Positions 1-8,957 of a stretch of 64,000 bases of DNA are shown piece by piece. Source of the DNA: Pseudomonas quebecensis (lineage in GTDB: Bacteria > Pseudomonadota > Gammaproteobacteria > Pseudomonadales > Pseudomonadaceae); assembly GCF_026410085.1 (NCBI RefSeq), contig NZ_CP112866.1, positions 4,897,001 to 4,961,000 on the forward strand, in the 5' to 3' direction. Positions within the stretch are counted from its first letter, which is position 1. The number at the start of each line of letters is the position of its first letter. The position numbers and the translations under genes are program-made. The notes beneath the pieces are model-generated. The model searched no databases. It saw only the letters and a list, made by a program, of their open reading frames with translations, and had not been told where the DNA came from.

Positions 1-291
1 AATTGCAGCGATGCCGCACAGGTCACCTTTCGCTTCACCGGCAGTCCGGCACCAGGCAATGACCGACTGTTTGCCAACACCGGGACTGCCGGCGGAATCG
101 CGCTGCGCCTGTATTCACGGCTTAACGGCGGCACCCAGGACATCCTTGCCAATGGCACCGACAGCAGTCGCACAGTGGCCGTATCCGCCAATCGCGCCGT
201 ACTGCCGCTCGGCGCGGCCTATCACAAGAACGGCACGGTCAGCCAAGGCTCCCTCGCCAGCACCGCCACCGTGACCCTGACGTACAACTGA
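1..291 (+). CDS. fimbrial subunit, C-terminal part (cut by window start)
   Basis: Frame 1 is open from the first base to the TGA at 289-291 (96 codons); the start lies outside the window. The fragment keeps one cysteine (second residue) and ends in TVTLTYN. The penultimate aromatic residue is typical of pilins that a periplasmic chaperone donates to an usher. The fragment aligns closely with the next gene, sharing LFANTGT, ANGT, SRTVA, AVLPL, AAYHK and QG.LAST, so the two are tandem paralogues. The next start is 15 bases away, so they are probably one operon. The usher and chaperone would be expected upstream. Confidence 0.75.
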   Translation, partial: NCSDAAQVTFRFTGSPAPGNDRLFANTGTAGGIALRLYSRLNGGTQDILANGTDSSRTVAVSANRAVLPLGAAYHKNGTVSQGSLASTATVTLTYN

Positions 292-306
292 GGCCTGGAG
301 AACGAT

Positions 307-837
307 TTGATAAGCATCCGAAACCTTGCGCTCCGGCTGGCAATGACTGCCTGCCTGGCGACAACCGCGGCTCAGGCCGCCACCACCGGCACCTTGCGTT
401 TCAGCGGCCAGGTCGACGCCGGCACCTGCGACCTCGATGCCGGCGACGTCAATCGCAGCATCACCCTGCCGACCATCAAAATTTCAGACTTCGACCAGGC
501 CGCCTATGCCGGAACGTTGGATTTTGAGCTCTCCGCCGATTGCGAATCGGATATCAGCAGTGTGACGTTCCTGTTCACCGGCACACCCGCGGGCGAGGAC
601 GCCTCGCTGTTCGCCAACACCGGCACCTCAGGCGGCACGGCGCTGTGGTTGGCACATCGGGCGCCAGCCTTTTCGATCATTCCGGCCAACGGCACCCCGA
701 CGCAACGCAGCCGCACGGTGGCGACCAGCAACAGGAAGGCCGTACTGCCGCTGACGGCCGCCTACCATAAAACCGGCGCAATACTGACCCAGGGTACGTT
801 GGCCAGCACCGTGACCGTGTCGATCACTTACCACTGA
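307..837 (+). CDS. fimbrial (pilin) subunit, chaperone-usher type
   Basis: 176 residues from a TTG start at 307. GGAG at 297-300, six bases upstream, supports this start over the internal ATG (residue 13). A signal peptide covers about residues 1-24 (cut after AAQA). Cys41 and Cys79 are spaced like the single disulfide of type 1 pilins, and the protein ends SITYH with a penultimate Tyr. It should be exported, fold as an incomplete Ig domain with a chaperone, and be assembled at the outer membrane. It is paralogous to the upstream fragment. A transcription terminator follows directly, so it is the last gene of the fimbrial operon. Whether it is a shaft, tip or minor subunit cannot be told. Confidence 0.8.
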   Translation: MISIRNLALRLAMTACLATTAAQAATTGTLRFSGQVDAGTCDLDAGDVNRSITLPTIKISDFDQAAYAGTLDFELSADCESDISSVTFLFTGTPAGEDASLFANTGTSGGTALWLAHRAPAFSIIPANGTPTQRSRTVATSNRKAVLPLTAAYHKTGAILTQGTLASTVTVSITYH

Positions 838-843
838 GCGCGC

Positions 844-880
844 AAAAAAATGCCCGACCTTTGCAGGCCGGGCATTTTTC
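844..880. terminator. bidirectional rho-independent terminator
   Basis: An A-run, a stem of about 11 pairs (TGCCCGACCT against AGGCCGGGCA, one mismatch), a TTGC loop and a T-run. It lies between the converging fimbrial operon and phaF, and can serve both strands. Confidence 0.8.
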
Positions 881-894
881 AGGTCCTGGAAAAA

Positions 895-1767
895 TCAGGA
901 CTGACTGGAAGGCGTCGCACTGGACGGCGTTGCAGTCGGGGTGGTCGCGGCAGGCGTCGGCGCGGACACCGAGTTGGCGCTGGAAGGTGACGCTGCCTTG
1001 CTGGTCGCAGGCTTTTTGGCGGCGGCGGGTTTCTTCGTCGCGGCAGGTTTGACCGCAGGTTTTGCGCTGGCCGGCTTGGCGGCGGCGGTTTTGGCCGCAG
1101 GCTTCGCTGCTGGCTTGGCCGCAGGTTTTGCCGCGGCTTTGGCGGCGGGCTTGGCCGATGCTTTAGCCGCTGCCGGCTTAGTGGCGGCCTTGGCGGCCGG
1201 TTTCGCTGCAGCGGTTTTGGCCGCAGGCTTGGCAGTCGCAGCCGGTTTGGCTGCCGCTTTGGCCGGCGCCTTGGCGGCGGCTTTCACCAACGGCTTGGCG
1301 GCGGTTTTTGCGGCCGGCTTGGCAGCCGCCGTTTTAGCCGCAGGTTTGGCAGCGACGGCTTTTACCGGGGCCACTTTAGCGCCGGTGAGCTTTTCGATCT
1401 GCTTGGTCAGGGTGTCGACCTTGCTGTGCAGCGTCTTGAGTTCAGCTTTACTGGGCACGCCCAGGCGTGAAATGGCACTGTTGAGACGCTTGTCGAATGT
1501 TTCTTCCAACTTGCCCCAGGTATCGGAAATGCTTGTCTTGGCTGAACCCGCGCTTGCCTTGGCCGCGTCGACTTTCTTGCCGACCGTGGTTTTGGTCAAC
1601 TTCTCGGCTTTCTCGCCATCCTTGACCAATGTCTCGAAGTACTTGCCGCCATCACTGCTGACCTTCGAGTACACGCCTAAACCAGCAAGCCAGATCTTAC
1701 GGGAGTATTTTTCAACTTCCCCGATCCACGAGCTGCCTTCTTTCTGAGTATTCTTTTTAACAGCCAT
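895..1767 (-). CDS. phaF: polyhydroxyalkanoate granule-associated protein PhaF
   Basis: 290 residues. The N-terminal phasin-like domain (about 1-130) carries KIWLAGLGVYSKV and a helical region predicted to lie on the PHA granule. From about residue 133 to 265 it is a run of AAKPAAK-type repeats like those of histone H1. In the PhaF family this tail binds DNA and helps partition granules between daughter cells. It ends in a Ser/Thr/Pro/Ala segment. It sits 12 bases downstream of phaI and is probably cotranscribed. The repeat tail gives a long open antisense frame (941-1747) that is a composition effect. The phaC/phaZ/phaD genes, usually next door, are not in view; the fimbrial genes lie where they would be expected. 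Confidence 0.92.
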   Translation of the reverse strand: MAVKKNTQKEGSSWIGEVEKYSRKIWLAGLGVYSKVSSDGGKYFETLVKDGEKAEKLTKTTVGKKVDAAKASAGSAKTSISDTWGKLEETFDKRLNSAISRLGVPSKAELKTLHSKVDTLTKQIEKLTGAKVAPVKAVAAKPAAKTAAAKPAAKTAAKPLVKAAAKAPAKAAAKPAATAKPAAKTAAAKPAAKAATKPAAAKASAKPAAKAAAKPAAKPAAKPAAKTAAAKPASAKPAVKPAATKKPAAAKKPATSKAASPSSANSVSAPTPAATTPTATPSSATPSSQS

Positions 1768-1779
1768 CCCGTTGTCTCC

Positions 1780-2202
1780 TTAGTGTTTACGCGCGACACG
1801 TTCGAGCAATGCCGTCAGCTCTTCGAGCTTAGCAGAGAGTGTCTCAACGTCATGTTTAGACGCAATGCCGATTCGATTCAAGGCACTTGCAACACGAGTA
1901 TCAAAAGCCTTTTCAACTTTATCCAGCTGAACTTCTACCAGACCTTTGACCGACGAGACATTACTCTTTACTTGATCAATCTGACTGTTGGCCGCATCAA
2001 GTTGTTCAACTGCAACTTTTTTGCCTTTGCTTTCAATATGTTGTCCGCTCTTAACGAGTTCCTTGAAGTATTCGCCGCCCTCGCTGCCGACCTTGGCGTA
2101 GGCCCCAAGGCCGGCCAGCCAGATCTTGCGGGCATAGCTTCTGACATCACTCAGGGCGCTGGACGGGGCGTCGATTTTTTTCTTCAGGATAACTTTGGCC
2201 AT
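1780..2202 (-). CDS. phaI: phasin PhaI
   Basis: 140 residues starting MAKVILKKKIDAP. The ATG at 2202 is chosen over an upstream start because GAGGT lies seven bases before it and family members begin this way. The protein is a paralogue of the PhaF N-terminal domain (ARKIWLAGLGAYAKVGSEGG against RKIWLAGLGVYSKV) without the Lys/Ala tail. PhaI is a PHA granule surface protein that helps control granule size and number. It is the promoter-proximal gene of a phaI-phaF operon. Confidence 0.9.
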   Translation of the reverse strand: MAKVILKKKIDAPSSALSDVRSYARKIWLAGLGAYAKVGSEGGEYFKELVKSGQHIESKGKKVAVEQLDAANSQIDQVKSNVSSVKGLVEVQLDKVEKAFDTRVASALNRIGIASKHDVETLSAKLEELTALLERVARKH

Positions 2203-2306
2203 GGTGCACCTCACGCAGGATAGGGTGGAGGAACGGCTCGCAGGAGTTGCGGGCTTGGGCACAAAGTAGGAGGAAAAATTAGAATCGGCACCCTAACGGC
2301 AACCAG

Positions 2307-2582
2307 TCAGGCCAACGCCTTGTCCAGGGCTTTTTCGATTTCGGCCTTGAGAGTGCCGCTCATGGCCGACATCAACAGGCCCAGTTCCACATCGATACGC
2401 AGTGAATCGTCTTCAACGGCTACCGTGCCCTTAACCCCGGAGCGCTTGAGGTTCAGGGTATCGCCGGACCAGGAGGAGTCCACGCCATATTGTTCCTTGA
2501 GTTTACTGGCCAACTTGTCGGCCTTTGCCCGCGCCCCTTCTTTACCCAGGGAGTGTGCACGCTCAACGGTGATACGGGCCAT
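2307..2582 (-). CDS. polyhydroxyalkanoic acid system family protein (PHA_gran_rgn)
   Basis: 91 residues starting MARITVERAHSLGKEGARAK. The ATG at 2582 has AGAGGA nine bases upstream; the longer frame from 2627 has no better signal. It is a small alpha/beta protein of the family regularly found beside phaI/phaF in Pseudomonas. Its molecular role is not established. A 104-base gap separates it from phaI, so it may have its own transcript or lead the same one. It diverges from ubiE. Confidence 0.8.
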   Translation of the reverse strand: MARITVERAHSLGKEGARAKADKLASKLKEQYGVDSSWSGDTLNLKRSGVKGTVAVEDDSLRIDVELGLLMSAMSGTLKAEIEKALDKALA

Positions 2583-2740
2583 TGCGATGATTCCTCTTGC
2601 AGAGACTTGAAAAACAGCGACTTGCACCCTGTGAATGCGGCAAAACGCCTCGGTGGCCGCCTATCTTACCTGCAGCCTTGCCAAGACAAAGCAGGCCTTG
2701 GGGATTATCATGTGCCGCATTCTCTTTTGGTGACAGCGAT

Positions 2741-3511
2741 ATGACTGATCAGCGCAAAGGCAGCGATGCCGAACCCACCACTCACTTCGGCTTCAAGAAC
2801 GTCCCGGAAAGCCAGAAAGCGGAAAAAGTCGCTGAGGTGTTCCACTCGGTAGCCGCCAAGTACGACCTGATGAACGATGTGCTCTCCGGTGGCATGCACC
2901 GCCTGTGGAAGCGCTTCACCATCGAGTTGTCGGGCGTACGCCCCGGCAATCGCGTGCTGGACATCGCCGGCGGCACCGGCGACCTGGCCGCCAAGTTTTC
3001 CAAGCTCGTCGGCCCGACCGGCCAGGTGGTATTGGCGGACATCAACGGCTCGATGCTCAAGGTCGGCCGCGACCGCCTGCTCGACAAGGGCGTGGCCGGC
3101 AATATCGAATTCGTCCAGGCCGACGCTGAAAAGCTGCCGTTCCCCGACAACCACTTCGACTGCGTGACCATCGCCTTCGGCCTGCGCAACGTGACCCACA
3201 AGGAAGACGCGATCCGCTCGATGCTGCGCGTGCTCAAGCCCGGTGGCCGCCTGTTGGTGCTGGAGTTCTCCAAGCCGACCAACGCGCTGATGTCCAAGGT
3301 CTACGACACCTACTCCTTCGCCTTCATGCCGTTGATGGGCAAGCTGATCACCAATGACGCCGAGAGCTACCGCTACCTGGCCGAATCGATCCGCATGCAC
3401 CCTGACCAGGAAACCCTGAAGTCGATGATGGTAGAGGCCGGCTTCGACCGCGTGACCTACCACAACATGACCTCGGGTATCGTCGCCCTGCATCGCGGTA
3501 TCAAGCCCTGA
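2741..3511 (+). CDS. ubiE: ubiquinone/menaquinone biosynthesis C-methyltransferase UbiE
   Basis: 256 residues from the ATG at 2741 ([19 protein letters not shown]); the open frame extends further upstream but that part has no family resemblance. The SAM-binding motif I ([14 protein letters not shown]) is at about residues 73-86, followed by DINGSML and [14 protein letters not shown] and a post-motif [16 protein letters not shown]. It performs the SAM-dependent C-methylation of the benzoquinol ring in ubiquinone synthesis (and of demethylmenaquinol where present). Its stop overlaps the ubiJ start by one base, so the ubi genes form one transcript. Confidence 0.95.
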   Translation: MTDQRKGSDAEPTTHFGFKNVPESQKAEKVAEVFHSVAAKYDLMNDVLSGGMHRLWKRFTIELSGVRPGNRVLDIAGGTGDLAAKFSKLVGPTGQVVLADINGSMLKVGRDRLLDKGVAGNIEFVQADAEKLPFPDNHFDCVTIAFGLRNVTHKEDAIRSMLRVLKPGGRLLVLEFSKPTNALMSKVYDTYSFAFMPLMGKLITNDAESYRYLAESIRMHPDQETLKSMMVEAGFDRVTYHNMTSGIVALHRGIKP

Positions 3512-4134
3512 TGCTGCTCAAGGGCCTTCTCGCCAGCGTCGAACACGGCCTCAACCGTGTACTGCGCCTGGACAGCACCGCTCTGGCGCGGCTTGCGCAC
3601 TTGAACGGCAAGGTCATCGCCGTGGACTGCAGCAGCCCTGCCCTGCAGCTGTTTATCCTGCCCAGCGACGAAGGCCTGATGCTGGCGACCCAATGGGCCG
3701 CCGACGCCGACTGCACCCTGCGCGCGCCGGCATCGAGCCTGTTGCACCTGGCGCTGAGCCGCAACAAGACCGCCATCCTGCACAGCACCGAAGTGGAGCT
3801 GGAAGGTGACAGCGCGGTGCTGATGGATCTGGCCGCCGTGCTGCAGGATCTGGAACTGGATTGGGAATACGAGCTCTCGCGCTGGATCGGCCCCGTCGCC
3901 ACCCAGTTGATCAGCGGCCACCTGCGCAGCCGCGCACGTTGGTACCAGCAAGGGTTCGCCAGTCTTAACCAGAATCTCGCCGAATACCTGAGCGAAGAAT
4001 CGCGCACCCTGGTCGGGCAACGGGAAGCGCAAGCGCGCTTTCGCGAACTCGACAAGGCCAAAATCGACCTGGAACGCCTTGAGGCCCGCTTCGAGCGCCT
4101 GAGCCGTTCCCTTGATCCAAGCGATAACGCATGA
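3511..4134 (+). CDS. ubiJ: ubiquinone biosynthesis accessory factor UbiJ
   Basis: 207 residues. The N-terminal half is an SCP2-like lipid-binding domain and the C-terminal end is a predicted coiled coil ([20 protein letters not shown]). In E. coli UbiJ works with UbiK to hold hydrophobic intermediates for the Ubi complex. It lies between ubiE and ubiB in the usual order, overlapping ubiE by one base and ubiB by four (ATGA), which implies translational coupling. Confidence 0.88.
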   Translation: MLLKGLLASVEHGLNRVLRLDSTALARLAHLNGKVIAVDCSSPALQLFILPSDEGLMLATQWAADADCTLRAPASSLLHLALSRNKTAILHSTEVELEGDSAVLMDLAAVLQDLELDWEYELSRWIGPVATQLISGHLRSRARWYQQGFASLNQNLAEYLSEESRTLVGQREAQARFRELDKAKIDLERLEARFERLSRSLDPSDNA

Positions 4135-5735
4135 AGCTGCTCGCCGTCCGCCGTTTGTTTCGTATCCAGCGCGTCGTAATCCGCTACCGCCTCGATGACC
4201 TGCTGTTCGCCCTGCCGCTGCCGTGGTTCCTGCTGGCGGTGCGTTATGTGCTGCCGTGGCGCTGGTTCCCGCGCAGACGCCTGGCGCTCAGCCGTGGCGC
4301 GCGCCTGCGCCTGGCGTTGCAGGACCTGGGGCCGATCTTTATCAAGTTCGGGCAGATCCTCTCCACTCGTCGCGACCTGTTGCCCGAAGACATCGCCGAC
4401 GAACTGATGCTGCTGCAGGACCGCGTGCCGCCGTTCGATTCCCAGCAATCGATGAAGCTGATCGAAGAGCAACTGGGCCGCAAGATCAGCGAAGTGTTCA
4501 GCCGCTTCGACGTCGAGCCGCTGGCCTCGGCCTCGGTGGCGCAGGTACACGCGGCGCAGCTCAAGACCGGCGAAGAAGTGGTGGTCAAGGTGATTCGCCC
4601 CGGCCTCAAGCCGATCATCGGCCAGGACCTGGCATGGCTGTTCATCCTCGCCCGCGCCGCCGAGCGTTTCAGCGCCGACGCACGCCTGCTGCACCCGGTG
4701 GATGTGGTCGCGGACTACGAAAAAACCATCTACGACGAGCTCGACCTGCTGCGCGAGGCCGCCAATGCCAGCCAGTTGCGCCGCAACTTCGAAGGCTCGC
4801 AGTTGCTGTACGTGCCGCAGGTGTACTGGGACTGGTGTCGCCCGAAAGTGCTGGTGATGGAGCGCATCTATGGCGTGCAGGTCACTGACCTGGCCACCCT
4901 GGCCGACCAGCGCACCGACATGAAAATGCTCGCCGAGCGCGGCGTGGAAATCTTCTTCACCCAGGTGTTCCGCGACAGTTTTTTCCACGCCGACATGCAT
5001 CCGGGCAACATTTTCGTCAGCACCGTCAACCCGTGGAGCCCGCAGTACATCGCGATCGACTGCGGCATCGTCGGCAGCCTCACGCCGGAAGACCAGGATT
5101 ACCTGGCGCGCAACCTGTTCGCCTTCTTCAAGCGCGATTACCGCCGCGTGGCGCAATTGCACATCGATTCGGGCTGGGTACCGGCGGAGACCAAGCTCAA
5201 CGAGTTCGAAGCGGCGATCCGCACTGTGTGCGAGCCGATCTTTGAAAAACCGTTAAAAGATATTTCATTTGGCCAGGTACTGATGCGCCTGTTCCAGACC
5301 GCGCGGCGCTTCAATATGGAAGTGCAGCCGCAGTTGGTCCTGCTGCAAAAGACCCTGCTCAACATCGAAGGCCTGGGTCGCCAGCTGTACCCGGACCTCG
5401 ATTTGTGGGCGACGGCGCAGCCCTTCCTGGAACGCTGGATGCGCGAGCGGGTCAGCCCGAAGACCCTGCTGGGCAACCTGCACAGCCAGTTCGAACAACT
5501 GCCGCACCTGGCCAATATGACCCGCGACCTGCTCGAACGCATGTCCCAGCCCCACGCCAAAGACCCCGCGCCACCCTGGCGCCAGCGCCGGGACGACTGG
5601 TTCCTGCGCCTGCTGGGTGCGGCCCACCTGGTGGGCGGCGTGATGCTGGCGATCGGCGGCACGCCGAGCCAATTGGGCCACTGGCCAGCCGGCATCATGG
5701 TCGCGGTGGGTGTTTATCTGATCGTGCGTCGATAA
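4131..5735 (+). CDS. ubiB: ubiquinone biosynthesis atypical kinase/ATPase UbiB
   Basis: 534 residues of the ABC1/ADCK/UbiB kinase-like family. Visible motifs are [14 protein letters not shown] (KxGQ, about residues 71-84), the Ala-rich loop [19 protein letters not shown] with the ATP-binding Lys, [12 protein letters not shown] (about 283-295) and AIDCGIVG with the metal-binding Asp. Two C-terminal hydrophobic segments anchor it in the inner membrane. UbiB is needed for aerobic ubiquinone synthesis, probably as an ATPase that helps extract lipid substrates. It is the last gene of ubiEJB; hisI begins 41 bases on. Confidence 0.95.
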   Translation: MKLLAVRRLFRIQRVVIRYRLDDLLFALPLPWFLLAVRYVLPWRWFPRRRLALSRGARLRLALQDLGPIFIKFGQILSTRRDLLPEDIADELMLLQDRVPPFDSQQSMKLIEEQLGRKISEVFSRFDVEPLASASVAQVHAAQLKTGEEVVVKVIRPGLKPIIGQDLAWLFILARAAERFSADARLLHPVDVVADYEKTIYDELDLLREAANASQLRRNFEGSQLLYVPQVYWDWCRPKVLVMERIYGVQVTDLATLADQRTDMKMLAERGVEIFFTQVFRDSFFHADMHPGNIFVSTVNPWSPQYIAIDCGIVGSLTPEDQDYLARNLFAFFKRDYRRVAQLHIDSGWVPAETKLNEFEAAIRTVCEPIFEKPLKDISFGQVLMRLFQTARRFNMEVQPQLVLLQKTLLNIEGLGRQLYPDLDLWATAQPFLERWMRERVSPKTLLGNLHSQFEQLPHLANMTRDLLERMSQPHAKDPAPPWRQRRDDWFLRLLGAAHLVGGVMLAIGGTPSQLGHWPAGIMVAVGVYLIVRR

Positions 5736-5776
5736 CCCATCCGGTTATACACTGTCGCAAATTGCCGGAGCCGAAC

Positions 5777-6169
5777 ATGAAAGACTGGCTGGACGAAATC
5801 AAATGGGACAGTGACGGCCTGGTGCCGGCCATTGCCCAGGACTACAAGACCGGGCGCGTGCTGATGATGGCCTGGATGAACCGCGAGGCCCTGAGCCTTA
5901 CTGCCACCGAGCAGCGCGCCATCTACTGGTCACGTTCGCGTGGCAAACTGTGGCGCAAGGGCGAAGAGTCCGGGCATGTGCAGACCCTGCACGAGCTGCG
6001 TCTGGATTGCGATGCGGATGTCGTTATCCTGAAAGTCGAGCAGATCGGCGGCATTGCCTGCCACACCGGCCGTCACAGCTGTTTCTATCGCGTGTTCGAG
6101 GACGGCGAATGGAAAGTGGTCGAACCGGTGCTTAAAGACCCGCACGCCATTTACTCCGCAGGACACTGA
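5777..6169 (+). CDS. hisI: phosphoribosyl-AMP cyclohydrolase
   Basis: 130 residues from the ATG at 5777 ([15 protein letters not shown]), with CCGGAG just upstream. The open frame reaches back into ubiB, but only this start matches the family. Zn-binding cysteines appear in LDCDADV and [11 protein letters not shown], with the core motif [10 protein letters not shown]. The enzyme opens the adenine ring of phosphoribosyl-AMP, step three of histidine synthesis. Here hisI and hisE are separate genes, unlike the fused HisIE of E. coli. Confidence 0.95.
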   Translation: MKDWLDEIKWDSDGLVPAIAQDYKTGRVLMMAWMNREALSLTATEQRAIYWSRSRGKLWRKGEESGHVQTLHELRLDCDADVVILKVEQIGGIACHTGRHSCFYRVFEDGEWKVVEPVLKDPHAIYSAGH

Positions 6170-6171
6170 AC

Positions 6172-6504
6172 ATGAGCGATACCCTGAACCGTGTGGCCCA
6201 GGTGCTGGAGGACCGCAAAGGTGCGGACGCCGACAGCTCCTACGTCGCCAGCCTGTACCACAAGGGCTTGAACAAGATCCTGGAGAAGCTCGGCGAAGAA
6301 TCGATCGAGACCATCATTGCCGCCAAGGACGCCCAGATCAGTGGCGACTGCAGCGATGTGATCTACGAGACCGCCGACCTGTGGTTCCACAGCCTGGTCA
6401 TGCTCGCCCAACTGGGGCAGCATCCGCAGGCCGTGCTGGATGAACTGGACCGTCGCTTCGGCCTGTCCGGGCATGCCGAAAAGGCCTCGCGCCCGTCCGC
6501 TTGA
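6172..6504 (+). CDS. hisE: phosphoribosyl-ATP diphosphatase
   Basis: 110 residues, all-alpha MazG-like fold with the acidic motif [16 protein letters not shown] and a second helix [12 protein letters not shown] that bind the metal-pyrophosphate. It hydrolyses phosphoribosyl-ATP to phosphoribosyl-AMP and PPi, the step before HisI. It starts two bases after hisI, so the two enzymes are made together. Confidence 0.95.
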   Translation: MSDTLNRVAQVLEDRKGADADSSYVASLYHKGLNKILEKLGEESIETIIAAKDAQISGDCSDVIYETADLWFHSLVMLAQLGQHPQAVLDELDRRFGLSGHAEKASRPSA

Positions 6505-6530
6505 ATAACGTTTATTAGAGGATTTGCAGC

Positions 6531-6809
6531 ATGGGCATTTTTGACTGGAAACACTGGATCGTCATTCTGGTGGTGGTGGTGCTGGTGTTCGGCACCAAGA
6601 AACTGAAAAACCTCGGCACCGACGTCGGCGAGTCGATCAAGGGCTTTCGCAAGGCCATGAACGACGATGAGAAGCCTGCCGACCCTGCCGCCAACCCGGT
6701 GCCACCAGCCCAGCCTGTGCACCCTCAGGCCGCCCAGCCGATCACCGAGCGTCGCACCTTCGACGTGCAGGCCGAAAAAGTCGAAGAGCCGACCCGCAAA
6801 GACTCGTGA
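6531..6809 (+). CDS. tatA: Sec-independent translocase subunit TatA
   Basis: 92 residues. One N-terminal membrane helix ([17 protein letters not shown]) ends in the conserved FG hinge, followed by an amphipathic helix ([17 protein letters not shown]) and a Pro-rich charged tail. TatA forms the oligomeric pore that exports folded twin-arginine substrates. It is first of tatABC, 26 bases after hisE with an AGAGGA ribosome site. Confidence 0.95.
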   Translation: MGIFDWKHWIVILVVVVLVFGTKKLKNLGTDVGESIKGFRKAMNDDEKPADPAANPVPPAQPVHPQAAQPITERRTFDVQAEKVEEPTRKDS

Positions 6810-6819
6810 GCACTGACTA

Positions 6820-7218
6820 ATGTTTGGTATCAGCTTCTCTGAACTGCTCCTCGTCGGCCTCGTCGCCTTGCTGGTGCTGGGGCCGGAACGCCTGCCCGGC
6901 GCGGCACGCACGGCCGGCCTGTGGATCGGGCGCCTGAAACGCAGTTTCAACGCCATCAAACAGGAAGTTGAACGGGAAATCGGCGCCGACGAAATTCGCC
7001 GGCAACTGCACAACGAACACATCCTGTCGTTGGAGCAGGAGGCGCGCAAGATCCTGTCGCCCGTGCAGGAGCCGGACAAACCGGCAGCGCCTGTGATTGA
7101 ACACAGCATTGCACCGGCACCCGCCATCGAGGCGGCGCCGACCCCGCCGGAGCCAGTACCGGCGCCGACCGCGTCGCCGGCTCCCCATGACCCTACATTG
7201 CCGCCGCGAGCCCCATGA
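6820..7218 (+). CDS. tatB: Sec-independent translocase subunit TatB
   Basis: 132 residues. The N-terminal helix and hinge read [20 protein letters not shown] then GPERLP, the TatB signature. The amphipathic helix is longer than in TatA, followed by a Pro/Ala-rich tail. TatB and TatC form the receptor for twin-arginine signal peptides. It overlaps tatC by four bases (ATGA). Confidence 0.95.
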   Translation: MFGISFSELLLVGLVALLVLGPERLPGAARTAGLWIGRLKRSFNAIKQEVEREIGADEIRRQLHNEHILSLEQEARKILSPVQEPDKPAAPVIEHSIAPAPAIEAAPTPPEPVPAPTASPAPHDPTLPPRAP

Positions 7219-8006
7219 GCGCTGATAAACCGGAAAACGACCAGCACATGCCGCTGGTCTCGCACCTCACCGAGCTGCGTACCCGCCTGCTGCGTTGCGT
7301 AGCGGCCATCTTCATTATCTTTGCCGGGCTGTTTGCCTTTACCCAGCAGATCTACACGTTCGTCTCCACGCCCCTGCGCCAGTACCTGCCGGCCGGCGCG
7401 ACGATGATCGCCACCGATGTGTCATCGCCGTTTCTCACGCCGTTGAAGCTGACGATGATGGTCTCGCTGTTCCTGGCGATCCCGGTGATCCTGCATCAGA
7501 TCTGGGGCTTTATCGCACCGGGCCTGTACAAGCATGAGAAGCGCATCGCGGTGCCGCTGCTGGTGTCGAGCATTCTGCTGTTCTACACCGGCATGGCGTT
7601 CGCCTACTTCCTGGTGTTCCCGCTGATCTTCAAATTCTTCGCCGCCGCCACCCCGGCCGGCGTGGAGATGATGACCGATATCACCAGCTACCTCGACTTT
7701 GTGATGACGCTGTTCTTCGCCTTTGGCGTGGCCTTCGAAATCCCGGTGGCGGTGGTGCTGCTGGTATGGATCGGCGTGGTCGACGTTAAATACCTGAAGA
7801 AGATCCGCCCTTACGTGATCATCGGCTGCTTCGTGGTCGGCATGATCCTGACCCCGCCGGACATCTTCTCCCAGACCCTGCTGGCCGTGCCGATGTGGAT
7901 GCTGTTCGAGATCGGCATTCTGTTCAGCGGGCTGATCAGCAAGCGCAGCGACCACCCGGATGACCAACCCGCCGACGACGACCAGCCGCCAGCGACGCAA
8001 CCGTGA
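7215..8006 (+). CDS. tatC: Sec-independent translocase subunit TatC
   Basis: 263 residues with six hydrophobic segments. Signature regions are the N-terminal [15 protein letters not shown] with the conserved Glu, the periplasmic-loop FLTPLKLTM, and [18 protein letters not shown]. TatC is the core receptor of the Tat translocon. The tail is hydrophilic ([12 protein letters not shown]). It overlaps rsmE by four bases (GTGA). Confidence 0.95.
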   Translation: MSADKPENDQHMPLVSHLTELRTRLLRCVAAIFIIFAGLFAFTQQIYTFVSTPLRQYLPAGATMIATDVSSPFLTPLKLTMMVSLFLAIPVILHQIWGFIAPGLYKHEKRIAVPLLVSSILLFYTGMAFAYFLVFPLIFKFFAAATPAGVEMMTDITSYLDFVMTLFFAFGVAFEIPVAVVLLVWIGVVDVKYLKKIRPYVIIGCFVVGMILTPPDIFSQTLLAVPMWMLFEIGILFSGLISKRSDHPDDQPADDDQPPATQP

Positions 8007-8710
8007 ACCTGCTGCTGCTGGAAGACGCCGACTTTATCGCGGCCGACCGGGTGATCCTGCGCGATCGGCGCCTGGTGCATATGCAGGATGTCCATCGTGC
8101 AACGGTGGGCGATAACCTGCGCGTCGGGCGCATCGGTGGGCTGATGGGCAACGCGCAACTGCTGCGCCTTGACGCCACGGAGGCTGAGTTGCAGGTCAGC
8201 TTCGATCTGCCGCCCCCGGACAAACTGCCGCTGACCCTGCTGCTGGCCCTGCCACGCCCGAAGATGCTGCGTCGGGTGCTGCAGACCGTGGCGTCCATGG
8301 GTGTGCCCAAGGTGGTGCTGGTCAATAGCTACCGGGTGGAGAAAAGTTTCTGGCAGACCCCGTTCCTGGCGCCCGAGGCGATTCGCGAGCAACTGGTCCT
8401 GGGCCTGGAGCAGGCGCGGGACACAGTGCTGCCTGAAATCATCATCGAGAAGCGCTTCAAACCATTCGTCGAAGACCGCCTGCCGGCCATGACTGACGGC
8501 ACACTGGGCCTGATCGGCCATCCCGGGGATTACCCGGCGTGCCCGCGCGCACTGGATGAGCCGGTCACACTGGCGATCGGCCCGGAAGGCGGCTGGATCC
8601 CCTACGAGGTGGAGCTGCTGACCAAGGCCGGCTTGCAGCCGGTGCAATTGGGCGCGCGTATCCTGCGCGTCGAAACGGCCGTCACCGCCCTGCTCGCCCG
8701 CCTCTTCTAA
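8003..8710 (+). CDS. rsmE: 16S rRNA (uracil-1498-N3)-methyltransferase RsmE
   Basis: 235 residues of the SPOUT superfamily. The N-terminal PUA-like domain is followed by the knotted SAM site with LAIGPEGGW and [12 protein letters not shown] near the C terminus. It methylates U1498 of 16S rRNA. The GTG start at 8003 overlaps the tatC stop, so it ends the tatABC-rsmE transcript. After it, 247 bases carry no gene. Confidence 0.92.
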   Translation: MNLLLLEDADFIAADRVILRDRRLVHMQDVHRATVGDNLRVGRIGGLMGNAQLLRLDATEAELQVSFDLPPPDKLPLTLLLALPRPKMLRRVLQTVASMGVPKVVLVNSYRVEKSFWQTPFLAPEAIREQLVLGLEQARDTVLPEIIIEKRFKPFVEDRLPAMTDGTLGLIGHPGDYPACPRALDEPVTLAIGPEGGWIPYEVELLTKAGLQPVQLGARILRVETAVTALLARLF

Positions 8711-8807
8711 CACTACCTGCCCCTCCCACATTTTTTCAGTTAACACTGAGCACGCAGTGGAACCAAAGGCTCCAATAACTCTGTGGTGTGCAGGCTTGCC
8801 CTGCGCT

Positions 8808-8824
8808 GGGCCGCGAAGCGGCCC
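8808..8824. repeat. short perfect hairpin between rsmE and the chemoreceptor
   Basis: GGGCCGC-GAA-GCGGCCC, a seven-pair stem in the 247-base gap after rsmE. No T-run follows, so it is not a standard terminator. A partial REP core (CCCCTCCCACA) lies at about 8722. Nothing else was recognised in this gap. Confidence 0.4.
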
Positions 8825-8957
8825 CCTTCCACGCGACGCGGTTCCACCTGACACGCCGAAGTGCCTGGGTTGAGGGGGACAGCGTCGCTACAGAATTGCG
8901 CAGGCAGGCCGATAACTCCTGAATAAGTCCAAGCCTTGTTCCAGGGGAGTTTGCAGC

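Noticed and set aside
941..1747. 268-codon plus-strand frame opposite phaF
   Set aside because: It is the antisense of the Lys/Ala repeat region and codes only Ala/Gly/Leu runs; no ribosome site or family.
3501..5162. 553-codon minus-strand frame opposite ubiJ/ubiB
   Set aside because: Antisense shadow with Arg/Gln/His-rich composition.
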